Position numbers and translations under genes: made by a program
Assembly: GCA_030710605.1 (NCBI GenBank)
Contig: CP092869.1
Coordinates: 9,273,854 to 9,337,853 of the forward strand
From: Cordylochernes scorpioides
Lineage: Eukaryota; Arthropoda; Arachnida; Pseudoscorpiones; Chernetidae
Direction of reading: 5' to 3'
DNA length: 64,000 bases
Shown: in pieces, positions 21,449-33,060 of the stretch
How positions within the stretch are numbered: the first letter of the stretch is position 1
Layout of the letters: each line of letters starts with the position of its first letter
The notes under the pieces: model-generated
The model's input: only the letters and a program-made list of their open reading frames with translations
Told to the model about the DNA's origin: nothing
The model's database searches: none

Positions 21449-22300
21449 GGGCAGGACTCGTGTCATCTCCACCTTTCTGGACTTTAAAGGCATAGGTGCC
21501 ATCTCCCGCTGGGCATCTTCTCCGGCTTCTGGTGTAGATCCTTCGCTGGACCTCTCTGCAATGGGCTCCAGGATCCTTGGGCAGGACTCGTGTCACCTCC
21601 ACCTTTCTGGACTTTAAAGGCATACGTGCCATCTCTCGCTGGGCATCCTCACCGGCTTCTGGTGTAGATCCTTCGCTGGACCTCTCTGCAATGGGCTCCA
21701 GGATCCTTGGGCAGGACTCGTGTCACCTCCACCTTTCTGGACTTTAAAGGCATACGTGCCATCTCTCGCTGGGCATCCTCTCCGGCTTCTGGTGTAGATC
21801 CTTCGCTGGACCTCTCTGCAATGGGCTCCAGGATCCTTGGGCAGTACTCGTGTCACCTCCACCTTTCTGGACTTTAAAGGCATACGTGCCATCTCTCGCT
21901 GGGCATCCTCTCCGGCTTCTGGTGTAGATCCTTCGCTGGACCTCTCTGCAATGGGCCCCCGCATCCTTGGGCAGGACTCGTGTCACCTCCACCTTTCTGG
22001 ACTTTAAAGGCATACGTGCCATCTCTCGCTGGGCATCCTCTCCGGCTTCTGGTGTAGATCCTTCGCTGGACCTCTCTGCAATGGGCTCCAGGATCCTTGG
22101 GCAGGACTCGTGTCACCTCCACCTTTCTGGACTTTAAAGACATACGTGCCATCTCTCGCTGGGCATCCTCTCCGGCTTCTGGTGTAGATCCTTCGCTGGA
22201 CCTCTCTGCAATGGGCTCCAGGATCCTTGGGCAGGACTCGTGTCACCTCCACCTTTCTGGACTTTAAAGGCATAGGTGCCATCTCCCGCTGGGCCTTCCC
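21449..22300. repeat. 130-bp minisatellite, 6.5 copies, in the 3' LTR
   Basis: GGGCAGGACTCGTGTCA recurs at 21449, 21579, 21709, 21839, 21969, 22099 and 22229 (exactly 130 bp apart) with 0-4 changes per unit. 130 is not a multiple of three, so the long - strand frames across it are not a protein. Confidence 0.95.
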
Positions 22301-22558
22301 GGTTTCTGGTGTTCCTCTGGTTCTGTCTGCATCGGGCTTCTGGCTACTTAAACAGGGCCGATGTCATCTTTCTACAGCAGATCTTGGGATACACGTCCAG
22401 GGCTGCGTCCTCCCCTGCCTTGACCCTTAGAACCGTCGGCCATTGTTGTGGGACTTCCATCTGGACAACAAACATTCCGGCAAGACACTGTATATATATA
22501 TATGATGTAAATGTTTACATCTTTGTTGGGTCTGTTTGGTGGAAAATCTGGCCCAACA

Positions 22559-22569
22559 ATTCCTCCCCT
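22559..22569 (-). other. Polypurine tract of the giant element
   Basis: The - strand reads AGGGGAGGAAT directly before the TGTTGGGCC edge of the 3' LTR. This is the expected plus-strand primer in LTR elements and supports the - orientation. Confidence 0.75.
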
Positions 22570-23358
22570 GCCAGAGTGAAAGAATGTGTTTATTCTAATT
22601 CATATCTGTTCATACTCTATGAGAAATATGAAATTGGGAGAAATGCATTCTTTTATGATACCAGTATGCAATCACCGACACTCAGGCAAAGGGGGAACAA
22701 ACGGGCCATGGAACCTGGGACAGGTTAACTCATCGTAATAACTGAAGGAAATTCTATCCTACCATTTAATGGGCGAAGTACTAAGCCCATCCTTTCGCTG
22801 TCTGTATTCCAGGGAGTCTTGGCCCAGATGTGAGTCGAATCCACACATTCCCGGCCGCAGTTCCTATGGGTGGAAATGGGGGTGGTATATACACAGATTC
22901 TGTGCAAACAGATTCTTAGACCATTCTGGATAAACATAATAATTACGGGCGCCAAGGAATTGTACGTATAAATGTAGATGTGCCCAATTCCTAAAACACA
23001 TCTAAAAAAAAAACTTTATTAACTCTATATGATACATACGACAGCAAAGGAATGACTATACATGGTCACATAAGATAATGATAATAAAAAAAAACAACTA
23101 AAATTGCAGCTCCTATCAAATGACATCAATAATAGGGCAAACAGAATCGTGGGAAGTGAATATACATATCAAAGTTGAACGGATACGATGTATGCCAAAA
23201 TGGAGCAATGTAGATATACACGATGTTAAATAACAAAATTTTTAAAATGGATATTTACTATAAGTAGAAAGGGAATGGCTTGATATATATATAGGATATA
23301 CTATGGTAAACAAATGAATATATAAATTGTGATTAAATTCTTTGTTCGGTACATTTGT

Positions 23359-23392
23359 CCGAAGATGGTAACAATGCTGCTACCAAAATGTC
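23359..23392 (+). ncRNA. Degenerate hammerhead-like motif 1 in giant element
   Basis: CCGAAGA, stem II-like GGTAAC...GCTACC, then AAAATGTC. Same layout as the Penelope 3' motif at 16887 but with changes in CUGA and GAAA. Probably inactive: a Penelope 3' scrap or a derived copy. Confidence 0.3.
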
Positions 23393-23697
23393 ACACATAT
23401 TAATTATTTGTTCTGGAATCGGTCTCGTTATCTTATCTTTTTTTTTTGTAGTCTATAGCTCAAACTGTGCCTTATCTATATATGAATATACATGCAGATA
23501 ATTAGGGAAAAGTGTAAACATGGTGGATGATACATTAAATGAGTAAATATTACCTCTGTATAATAAATATGCCAAACTTCTTGAAGAATATGATATATGG
23601 GAAGGAAATAACAATGATATGGGAATATATTATGGTAAATAAACAAAACATATATATATATATATGCAGTGGTTAAAACTTGTTTAGTGCATTTTGT

Positions 23698-23732
23698 CTG
23701 AAGATGGTAACAACGCTGCTACCAAAATGTCA
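23698..23732 (+). ncRNA. Degenerate hammerhead-like motif 2 in giant element
   Basis: CTGAAGA, GGTAAC-AACGCT-GCTACC, then AAAATGTC. The CUGA box is intact; GAAA has become AAAA and stem II has a mismatch. It forms a tandem pair with the motif 340 bp upstream. Confidence 0.3.
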
Positions 23733-26700
23733 CACATCTATAATCCGAATCGTGCTTTCTATATATACAAATATACATGAATATAATAAAGGAATGATAC
23801 ATGATATATGGTAATAATGAATATATAATAATAATAAAACGAATAGATATGCACTGAGGGTCTAGGTCATTTCACTAGCATTTCAAAATCTATATGTAAT
23901 ATCTTAAAAACTTGTTCTTACCAGCTCGTCACTGGGAGTGTTTGTCTGGCGTGTTCCCCGCCTCTCTTAATCCAAGAGAAAACCTATAGGAAAGGAAATC
24001 TTGGTAGTCAATACGTCCTTAAACCAGATTATTTCTGAATTACCTTATCTGTGGTGGCAATCTCACCTATCTTTGTTCTTAGCTGAACATTGTTGTTAAC
24101 CTCTACTATACATTGTTTAGCTTATCTATAGAATGTGTACTCATATTTTTGACCAACAAATCCACTTAAAAAAAATTAAATTAACCCTGAAAATAAATTA
24201 TGATGATTAACAACCTAGGTCTAACTTATACCTTATGATATATCTTCCCACTTGAGTTCTTAATATCTCTCTGAAAATTTGACTCTTTGTCCAAAAATAA
24301 AATAGAATAAACTCATTGCTCTGGGCCATTTCATAGCCGAAACAAAAATTTGATATTCCATCCCCCCTTTAAACTTCCCTTTCTTCAAATCTGGAATACT
24401 GGTCTGGCTTGTTCTGGTAATCTGCTTCAAAAGCTCATTTAGGTGTCCTACTGATTAAAAATTTATCTTATCTTATAATGAGTTAGTCTCGTTAAAAAAA
24501 AAAATTCTACTTACTAACTGATATTTAGACTTGAATTCGTTCTAACTAAACGTATGGTAGACTATAGTCTTTAATTAGGTGATTAACTTTTGCTAGCCTG
24601 GGGCGGTATAAAACGCAAAGAATCTGGACAGTCCATCTGTCACTTTGCTAATTGGTACCTAAAATCTGTAGACGGAATCGCCTCGTCTAATCGTAACTTT
24701 GTCTCTTGCACGCTCTCATTGTTAACCCTCATTAGAAACCCCCTTTAGACTTTGACTTAGGGACAAGGAGTTATAGGGACTCTGTTTACCCACCACATGT
24801 TCCAAGCTTTTGTCCATAGAGGATTGGTTCCAGGCTGCGCAATATATAGGAGAGCCTTCAACGTGCCGATCCTTCCCAACCTCCCGTCTGAATCACCCTC
24901 ATCTCAGCCACGCTTAAAGCGTCGTAAACTAGGATGTCAGATCGGTTATCCGAGGTTTGTCGCTGTACACTTAGCTTGCGACATCGGCAACTAAATCCCC
25001 CACCTAGCACAAAGTTCGCCTGATACCTCTCCGTTCCCTCTACTGGGGAGGGGATTTGTAGGCTTTTGGTCTGACCGTGACCTCCCACAATCCCCCAGTC
25101 TGAGAATCGAGACATGGTCATTATCTACGACTCTTAGAATTCAAGTTGATATAATGAAATAGAGAAATTGATTACCCTAATAAAAGAAATCCTACTTATA
25201 CTCCTTTAAAAGGAGTCCTAACAAAAGGGAGCAAATACCTTCCTATCAATAGAGTTGTACAGTCCTGTGAGGCTATCGATCCTAACAAATAAAGAAATCA
25301 AAATTAAAATTGAGCCTGTTAGTTCCCTAACACTATTCTTATGTACCTTTGGTCTAACAGTATAATTGTTTTTAACCTTCTTACACATTCATTAAACCAA
25401 TCCATTCATACACCCTCCCCCCCATCATTCACGGTTTGCATATAAACTAAAGTTAAAAGCTGCTACACAAGCCAAAGTACTATAATTATCATCATCGATA
25501 GACCCTAATAATAACAAATCTTTCAGGACAAATGTGAAATCAAATAAAATATACCTAATTAATACAAATCGGGAACTAAAGCCCTACTTACTCAAATAAA
25601 GTGCCTCTTACAAACTCTAATATAAATTATCTATATTCAAGTAGATAAATAAGTCAAAATATGTTGATTGTCAACAATCAAATCTGAAATCCAACCTATC
25701 ATTAAAACTCTGCGTATAATAGTTTGTAAATCTCCTTCTTATCTTGACACTTGGTGTCTACACAAGATGAACCATCAAAACTAGCACTTAAATTGGAGCG
25801 AATTGAACTTCAAGCATTTACCTCATTGCCAAATATGATAGACCTACAAGTGCTCGCCAACCCTACTTCCCATATAAGGTTATTGGCCTCTTCCCTTCCC
25901 TGCTATTCAGTTGAACCCCTCCTTTGAAATCGTAGGACTTTCAGTACCCACCCGCTCTGGAGTTTAACAACAGGGGCCACTTGTCACCCTATCATATCAA
26001 CTCTTAGACCACAACTGCCTTACACACTCTCATTAGAAATTCTTCTTGGGCTGCGTCCTGGACATAAGGAGTTAGAGGGTGTCAAGTTTTAACCCAGCGC
26101 ATATTCCGAGCCAGCCCATAGAGAATATATTACAAGCACAGCAGATATCTAGTGCGTCTAAGTTCCTTTGTTATTCTTAAAGTTGAACCACTGTTCAGAA
26201 CCTTAAATAAAATTAAAACAAAATATACTGTTGAACTTAAGTCTTAAATCACAACCTGCTATTAATACAGAATAGCATCATCAATAAAAAAAGGAAAAAC
26301 TGAAAACTCCTTACAATGAACATTTAACACAAACACAAGGCTGTAGCCTTAAAAAAAAGAAACTGAAACCCTTTACAATGACACTTAGAATCTACAACCA
26401 TGGTTGTAGCGTAAAAAAAAAATGAAAATTCTTTAAGACCATAATCTAGGGCCTTTAACTCACTTTCTAACACTTCATACTAAGATCAAAATTTAACTAA
26501 ACTCTAGTACACATTCTATAGATTTATTCATTGGCAGCCTGGGCACGATCTACACCCCGTGGGCTTCTTGACCCTGGCTGAACGGCGTATTCCCAGGCCG
26601 CCTACATTGTCCTCAATTACCCCATTCACTATCCCTAGTGGATTTCTTAAGATTGCCGTCTCTTGTGGTTCCTCTGGTTCTACAGGTCTTTGGGAATATA

Positions 26701-26739
26701 TAGGATACGTTGGGTGTACCCAGTGATCTTCATCATTGA

Positions 26740-27733
26740 TGACATCCTAACACTAAAACAAGGTTGTGAAAACCCCTTTCAACGATGAACTAACATTAAA
26801 ACACGGTTGTGAAATTCTTTAAATGATATACTACACAAAGACAAGGTTGTGACAACCCTTAAGAATGAAATACCAACACTAAAACAAGGTCGTGAAAACC
26901 CCTTTCAACGATGAACTAACATTAAAACACGGTTGTGAAATTCTTTAAATGATATACTACACAAAGACAAGGTTGTGACAACCCTTAAAAATGAAATACC
27001 AACACTAAAACAGGTTGTGAGGGCTCTTTATAATGATCCTTTAGAACTAAAGCACATATTGTGGCTTAAAATAAAAAGAAAACTGAAAACTCCTTAAAAT
27101 CATCATAACCTTAGGACAAAAAATGTAGCATAAAATAAAAAGTAAACTGAAAATTCTTTAAAATTCATCATAATACTAAGACAAAACTGTAGCTAAAATT
27201 AAAAAAAATACATAAGGAGGACTGAAAACTCTTTAAGTCGCATCCTAATATTAAAAACAAAGTGTTGTTTAAAAAAAAACTGAGTAACTCTTTAAATTAT
27301 ATACCAACACTAAAACAAGGTTGTAGAAACCCCTTTCAACGATGGACTAACATTAAAACACGGTTGTGAAACTCTTTACAATGACATATAAACACTAAAA
27401 CAGGTTGTGACAACTTTTTAAAGATGACATACAAACACTAAAACAGGTTGTGAGGACTCCTTAAAGATGACACACTAACATTAAAACAGGTTGTGACAAC
27501 CTTTTGAAGATGACATACAAACATTAAAACTTTATTATGATCCTTTAGCACGAAAGCACATATTGTGGCTTAAAATTAAAAGAAAAACTGAAAACTCCTT
27601 AAAATCATCATAACCTTAGGACAAAATTGTAGCATGAAATAAAAAGTAAACTGAAAATTCTTTAAAATTCATCATAATACTAAGACAAAACTGTAGCTTA
27701 AAATAAAAAAAAATACATAAGGAGGACTGAAAC
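26740..27733. repeat. Imperfect tandem repeats in giant element interior (continues 32920-33060)
   Basis: Units built on ACTAAAACAAGGTTGTGA followed by AACCCCTTT or ACTCTTTAAA and ATGA.ATAC, 35-65 bp each. A ~125-bp higher-order unit (26764-26888) is repeated almost exactly at 26889-27012. The BEL element is inserted in this array: the same wording (GAAAACTCTTTAAG..GCATCCTAATATT) continues at 32920. Confidence 0.8.
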
Positions 27734-28204
27734 TGTTGGAAAAGAAGCCGTCCGAAGCAGCCAATGGGAGGCCGGCAGAAACGGCTACGGGGATACAGCG
27801 GCAAAAAATGAGAAAACAATAACAGAAGAACCTGTGGACAACTTTAGTACGTTAGAATTTGCCTGATCTCCGATTCTTTTTGTAAATATTTGAATATTTA
27901 CTTAATTAAATAGTACTTTTTTTTTACTTTTTGTTTCTTGAAAAGGATGGTTGATTTGCATGTCCGCGAGAAGCGCGAGATATAAATATAGGTCAAGATA
28001 ATAATAAAGTGTGTTTTTCTGTTGCTTAGAATCTTTTTGGTGTTATCTTTTAAGCTGGTTCTTGTAGTGAGAGCTCTACAAGTGTGGTGGGCAGCGACAC
28101 CTTAATCTGGACCCTTCAACCCCGCCGACCAGGAATAGAGGTGTGTCTACCTCTATAGAATTTAGATCGTCGCCACAACAAAGAGTGGCGGTGAAATCGC
28201 AATA
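27734..28204 (+). repeat. BEL 5' LTR
   Basis: 471 bp, TGTTGGAAAAG...GAAATCGCAATA. TATAAATA at 27981 and AATAAA at 28003 mark the likely promoter and polyadenylation signals. Confidence 0.9.
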
Positions 28205-28320
28205 TTTTTGGCATCCCAGCCGGGACAGTTGAAGGTAAATTCTAGAAAAAAAGAAAATCATTTTGAGCTGACCATTTTTGGAACTCGCTGGCTAACCCTA
28301 CTTGCTACTCTGTTTACAAG

Positions 28321-30858
28321 ATGGCGGAAGAATTAATTCTACGTTTAAAAAAGAAGCGTGCTATTAAAAGATCACATTTAACGAAAACATGCAATAAGAT
28401 TGAAAGTGGACTTGACACGCTAATGAGAATTGATCTTGAAGAATTATTAGAAATATTGAATGAATCATTTAACGAACTTAAATTAGTGGATCACGAAATA
28501 GAAACGCTTCTTGAAACTGACGATTTAGAGAAGGAATTACAGGGCGTAGAGGAATATCGAGAGAAATATATTACTTGGAGATTTAGGGCGAATAAAAAGA
28601 TTCGCCAATCAGATTTTCATGACGAAAATATACCGAATTCGAACTCACGAATAGATGAAAATGAAATGAGACATTATGTGCCTTCCTGCACGACTGTGAA
28701 ACTTCCGAAATTGATGATATCGAAATTTTATGGAAATTTTAGTGAATGGCTGACGTTCTGGAATTCTTTTGATGCAGCTATACACCAGAACAACTCACTG
28801 AACCCGATCGATAAATTTAATTATCTGAAGTCACATCTCGGCGGAACTGCACTAAACACAGTCGAAGGTTTCGCTTTATCTGCGGACAATTATGAGAAAG
28901 CTATAAAATTGCTTAAAGACAGATTTGGGCGAGAAGACATTTTGATTAGCCGACATATGAACAATTTGTTGTCAATGAGACCACTCAAAGCGTCAAGCGA
29001 TATAAGAACCTTCCGCGAACTTTTTGACAACCTTTCTGTTCAAATAAGAAGTCTCGAGTCATTAAACGTGTCCATTGATGTTTACGGACAACTGTTGTGC
29101 CCGATAATAATAAAGCTTCTACCTGCAGACCTTAATTTGGAATTGAACAAAGAACTCCCGACAGGTTACGTAATTAATGACTTGATTACCTTTCTAGAAA
29201 GACAATTAACTGCACGGGAGAGGAGTTTTGGAAACGAAATCGGTACCGGGAATGAATCAACTTCTAAACCTAATTTGGTAAACAAACATCCAAGGACAAG
29301 ATTCTACAATGAAAAACCAATTGCGACAGCTTCAGAACTTTTGAATTCAGTTCACAAATCGAATGAATGTGTATTTTGTGGTAAAGACAACCATGGAAGC
29401 CCTAAGTGTGACTTTGCAGCTAATATGAGTTTAAACGAAAAGAGATCACTCATGAAGAAAAAAGGCGTTTGTTATAAATGTCTTCGGCCTTCTCATTTAA
29501 GTAAATTTTGCAGAAATGTAGTCCGGTGTTTGATCTGCAACATGTCTTCACACATGGATGTCATGTGCACAAAACGGATTTTAGATCGAGGTGAATCTTC
29601 TAAGTCTTCAACGGTGCAAGATGAAACTCTCACCAACTTAACAACCTCCCCAGACGTCTTGTTGCCTACTTTGAGAGTGACCCTCAAAGGGAATAGAACG
29701 GAGAAGACGGCACGGGCTATAATAGACACCGGATCCCAAAGATCATATATTTTACATAGCACAGCAGTGGAAATGGAATACGAACAATCTAGGAGTGAGT
29801 TCTTCCGGCATTCCTTGTTTGGAGGATCGAGTACCGACGTAGTTGAACATGAGGTCTATACCATTCATTTATCTGACATCAATAATTCCTATCGCTGTGA
29901 GTTTGAAGCACTAGGTCAACCCCTTATCTGTGGAAGCATACCTCCGGTGTGTCCAAGATCATTTTTAGAAGGGAGTGAAGAACTCGATGTGTCTGATTTG
30001 ATGAGAGACCGTATAGAAGTCCTTATAGGCGCGGACATCGCCGGGAGATTGCTAACTGATGATCAGAGAAGAATCTCATCTGGACTGGTGGCAATCCGTA
30101 CCAAACTAGGATGGACTGTGATGGGAAAGATTCCTCCAACGGAGGTGAGAGATGACATCAGCTCCCTTTGCGTGACCACACTTCTATCTTTGGATCTAGA
30201 AAACTTGTGGAAATTAGATGCAATTGGAGTCTCTGACGCGGAGGTTGAGAAGAAGACTCAGTCATTACAAACTGAAATGGAGGAACATTTCGCCCACACC
30301 ACGACGCGAGATATCGAGGGGCGCTATGAGGTAGCTCTACCCTGGGTACAAGACAAGGAAAGGATTCCTTCGAATAGAGACTTAGCCGAAAACCAACTAA
30401 ATTCTGTAAAAAGAAAACTTGAAGAAGTTGGAGACATGAATGACTATGGACAAATCTTTGAAGAATGGATGGAACAGGGGATAATCGAGTATGCCAGAGA
30501 GGATAAACTAGATGGTGTACACTACTTACCACATCGACCAGTGTATAAAAGGAACAGTCAAACTTCTAGAATACGGCCAGTATTTAATGCGTCGGCCCGG
30601 AAGAGAGGTAAACTTTCCCTGAATGACTGTCTGGATAAGGGACCCAATTTGATAGAAATTATACCAAGACTTTTAAATAAATTCCGGAAATATGAAGTTG
30701 GTGTCTCTTCCGATATTGAGAAAGCATTTTTACAAATTGGAATAAAAGAAGAAGACCGAGATTATTTACGATTCCTGTGGCACACAGAAGACGGAAGATT
30801 GATCACGTATCGACATAAAAGGGTTGTTTTTGAATTACCACTAGTCCGTATCTTTTAA
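28321..30858 (+). CDS. BEL gag, protease and RT N-terminus
   Basis: 845 codons from an ATG 116 bp after the LTR. It has an N-terminal coiled region (residues ~1-95), then the gag core with SKFYGNFSEWLTFWNSFDAA (~130-150, typical of BEL/Pao gag). Cys-rich knuckles CVFCGKDNHGSPKC (~349) and VCYKCLRPSHLSKFC (~381) follow. The aspartic protease motif IIDTGSQRSY is at ~465. RT starts near 735: RPVFNASAR, LNDCLDKGPNL and SSDIEKAFLQIGI. The frame fails at about 30830, where the conserved VVFGL block is met, through a 1-base deletion. The rest continues in another frame. Confidence 0.93.
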   Translation: MAEELILRLKKKRAIKRSHLTKTCNKIESGLDTLMRIDLEELLEILNESFNELKLVDHEIETLLETDDLEKELQGVEEYREKYITWRFRANKKIRQSDFHDENIPNSNSRIDENEMRHYVPSCTTVKLPKLMISKFYGNFSEWLTFWNSFDAAIHQNNSLNPIDKFNYLKSHLGGTALNTVEGFALSADNYEKAIKLLKDRFGREDILISRHMNNLLSMRPLKASSDIRTFRELFDNLSVQIRSLESLNVSIDVYGQLLCPIIIKLLPADLNLELNKELPTGYVINDLITFLERQLTARERSFGNEIGTGNESTSKPNLVNKHPRTRFYNEKPIATASELLNSVHKSNECVFCGKDNHGSPKCDFAANMSLNEKRSLMKKKGVCYKCLRPSHLSKFCRNVVRCLICNMSSHMDVMCTKRILDRGESSKSSTVQDETLTNLTTSPDVLLPTLRVTLKGNRTEKTARAIIDTGSQRSYILHSTAVEMEYEQSRSEFFRHSLFGGSSTDVVEHEVYTIHLSDINNSYRCEFEALGQPLICGSIPPVCPRSFLEGSEELDVSDLMRDRIEVLIGADIAGRLLTDDQRRISSGLVAIRTKLGWTVMGKIPPTEVRDDISSLCVTTLLSLDLENLWKLDAIGVSDAEVEKKTQSLQTEMEEHFAHTTTRDIEGRYEVALPWVQDKERIPSNRDLAENQLNSVKRKLEEVGDMNDYGQIFEEWMEQGIIEYAREDKLDGVHYLPHRPVYKRNSQTSRIRPVFNASARKRGKLSLNDCLDKGPNLIEIIPRLLNKFRKYEVGVSSDIEKAFLQIGIKEEDRDYLRFLWHTEDGRLITYRHKRVVFELPLVRIF

Positions 30859-32534
30859 AGGCTACCTTATCTCTCCACTTAGATAAGGCTCCTGAACATT
30901 TAAAAATCACAGCTGAACGGTTGAAATCATCCTTTTATGTTGACAATTGCTTAGCCAGTTTTCAGAATGTTGAAGACACGGAGAAATTCGTGAAAGAATC
31001 TACTGAACTGCTCTCTACAGCTTGTTTCAATCTCCGAGATTGGGTGAGTAACGTTACAGACTTTTCTCTTATGAACCAACTGAATAAGGAAGTGAACATT
31101 TTGGGAATAACATGGAATACTGATAGAGACACACTGACAATTGGTTTGGAAGATTTTGAATTAATTGGACCAACCACCAAGAGAAAAGTACTTTCAATGG
31201 CGAGCAAGATATTTGATCCATTAGGAGTTGCTTGTCCTGTGACTTTAATTCCCAAGCTGATATTACAGGAAACTTGGATACAGAAGTTGACATGGGACGA
31301 AGTCCTCCCTGGATGTTTAGTACAAAGATTTTGGAAGTGGTTTAGCAAACTGAAACACTTGCCTAACATAGAAATTCCTAGATGGCTTTGTTTTAATGAC
31401 TCCTATGTAGAGAAAACCACTCTCCACATCTTTTGCGACGCCAGTCAGTTTGCCTATACAACCTGTATTTTCCTCCGCATTGAAAAGGAAGATAGAGTGG
31501 ACATCCAATTGATACAGGCTCGAACACGAGTAGCTCCATTGAAGAAACTCACCATCCCAAGATTGGAGCTTTTGGCTTGTCTGATTGGAGCTCGTTTGGC
31601 AGCTAACATCATACAAGATCTGGAATTTGAGGAAATTCCAAGATTTTATTGGACCGATTCGACCAATGCTCTCTGTTGGATCCAAAGGGAAGACAACTGG
31701 GCAGCCTTTGTGATGAACCGTGTTAAGGAAATTCATAATCTTAGCTCCCCCGAATCTTGGCGCCACATACCAGGCCGATTAAACCCGGCAGACCTCCCAT
31801 CTCGGGGATGTTCAGCAGAAACACTTAAGGAGACAAGATGGTGGGAGGGACCTGCATGGTTAAAAGTATCTCAAGAAGAGTGGCCCAAATCAACCATTAT
31901 CCCTGATTTAGAGATTGTGTATTCTGAAAGGCGCAAGACCATCCTGAACACCTTGTGTACGACAAGAGAAAATGAAAATATATTTGGACGTTATTCCCAT
32001 TTTTTGAGAATAGTACGAATCATCGCCTGGATATATAGATTCTTCAACAACGCGAAGATTGATAGAAGAAGGATAATTTCGGAAGATCTCAGTACAGAAG
32101 AAATCACTAAGTCAGAAATAATACTGATGAGACTTATCCAGAGAGAATCATTTTCAGGGCATGAAGATAAGAAACTACGAGGCTTTAAGTTGCTGGTAGA
32201 TTCTTCAGGGATTATGAGAATAAAAACTAAAATTTGCAGAAGAGAATATTTCGCTAATTTTAGAATGCCCATTTTATTGCCTTCAGATCACTTCTTGGTT
32301 TCCTTGCTCATCAGGTGGAACCATGAAACCCCGAATGTTGTGTCAAGTTACGGACGGCCCATCAAGAGACCCAACCGATTGGTTCTACTGAACTTTTCCT
32401 TTCCATGTTTGAGTCGTCGAGACGCCGACTCAAAGGTGGGAGAAATGTTGGGAAAGAAGCCGTCCGAAGCAGCCAATGGGAGGCCGGCGGAAACGGCTAC
32501 GGGGATACAGCGGCAAAAGATGAGAAAACAATAA
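30843..32534 (+). pseudogene. BEL RT C-terminus, RNase H and integrase remnants
   Basis: Similarity resumes about 30843 (TTSPYLLKATL) and includes the RT active-site block SFYVDNCLASF (YVDN is common in this clade). Next are LGITWNTDRDTL, ASKIFDPLGV and the RNase H motifs HIFCDASQFAYTT and IPRLELLACLIGARLAA, then WTDSTNALCWI. After the linker, the H2C2 region starts (ILLPSDHFLVSLLIRWNHE) but jumps at ~32340 to GRPIKRPNRLVLLNF, the C-terminal end of pol. The zinc finger and DDE integrase core between them are deleted. The frame ends inside the 3' LTR. Confidence 0.9.
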
Positions 32535-32919
32535 CAGAAGAACCTGTGGACAACTTTAGTACGTTAGAATTTGCCTGATCTCCAATTCTTTTTGTAAATA
32601 TTTGAATATTTACTTAATTAAATAGTACTTTATTTTTTTTACTTTTTGTTTCTTGAAAAGGATGGTTGATTTGCATGTCCGCGAGAAGCGCGAGATATAA
32701 ATATAGGTCAAGATAATAATAAAGTGTATTTTTCTGTTGCTTAGAATCTTTTTGGTGTTATCTTTTAAGCTGGTTCTTGTAGTGAGAGCTCTACAAGTGT
32801 GGTGGGCAGCGACACCTTAATCTGGACCCTTCAACCCCGCCGACCAGGAATAGAGGTGTGTCTACCTCTATAGAATTTAGATCGTCGCCACAACAAAGAG
32901 TGGTGGTGAAATCGCAATA
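32446..32919 (+). repeat. BEL 3' LTR
   Basis: 474 bp, partner of 27734-28204. Preceded by a purine tract and by a hairpin GAGTCG...CGACTC at 32411-32431. Confidence 0.9.
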
Positions 32920-33060
32920 GAAACTCTTTAAGTTGCATCCTAATATTAAAAACAAAGTGTTGTTTTAAAAAAAAAACTGAGTAACTCTTTAAATTATATA
33001 CCAACACTAAAACAAAAATTGCAGCCAAAAAAAAAAAAACAAACTGAAAACCCTTTAAGG

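Larger units (their letters stand above)
20140..22558 (-). repeat. Giant element 3' LTR (2419 bp)
   Basis: Contains, in + order: a unique ~860-bp part, three or more ~115-bp hairpin-bearing units (about 21000-21330), seven starts of a 130-bp minisatellite (21449-~22300), and a ~250-bp end. It differs from the other LTR by few substitutions, two fewer/more minisatellite units and small indels (for example GCGCGCGCGC against GCGC near 20840), so the insertion is recent. Confidence 0.92.
22570..26200. other. Giant element interior, 3' third: no gene
   Basis: AT-rich, with no frame longer than ~90 codons and no motif. It contains two hammerhead-like remnants (23359-23392, 23698-23732) about 340 bp apart. 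It also contains two diverged segments that read alike: around 24720-24830 (CTCATTAGAAA, GGACAAGGAGTTA, CCACATGTTCC) and 26025-26120 (CTCATTAGAAA, GGACATAAGGAGTTA, GCGCATATTCC). This suggests an old ~1.3-kb duplication. Function unknown. Confidence 0.6.
27734..32919 (+). mobile_element. BEL/Pao LTR retrotransposon lacking integrase
   Basis: LTRs 27734-28204 and 32446-32919 (TGTTGG...TCGCAATA), with GAAAC duplicated at 27729-27733 and 32920-32924. The LTRs differ at about six bases plus a poly-T indel (around 1.3%). They carry a TATAAATA box (27981-27988) and AATAAA (28003-28008). A primer-site candidate TGGCATCCCAGCCGGGA is at 28209; I cannot assign the tRNA. The purine tract AAAGGTGGGAGAAA ends at 32445. 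The coding part has gag, protease, RT and RNase H, but the integrase is almost wholly deleted. Confidence 0.93.

Noticed and set aside
21351..22282. Long - strand open frames with repeated RKVEVTRVLPKDPGAHCREVQ-like peptides (also at 47415-48120)
   Set aside because: They come from a 130-bp tandem repeat. 130 is not divisible by three, so the frame rotates each unit. It is LTR minisatellite, not a repeat protein.
22276..22728. 150-codon + strand frame at the LTR edge
   Set aside because: Spans the LTR/interior boundary on the strand opposite to the element; no motif; includes a TATATA-derived run.
30962..31766. Several - strand frames of 74-149 codons inside BEL pol
   Set aside because: Antisense shadows of the RT and RNase H reading frames; no independent motifs.
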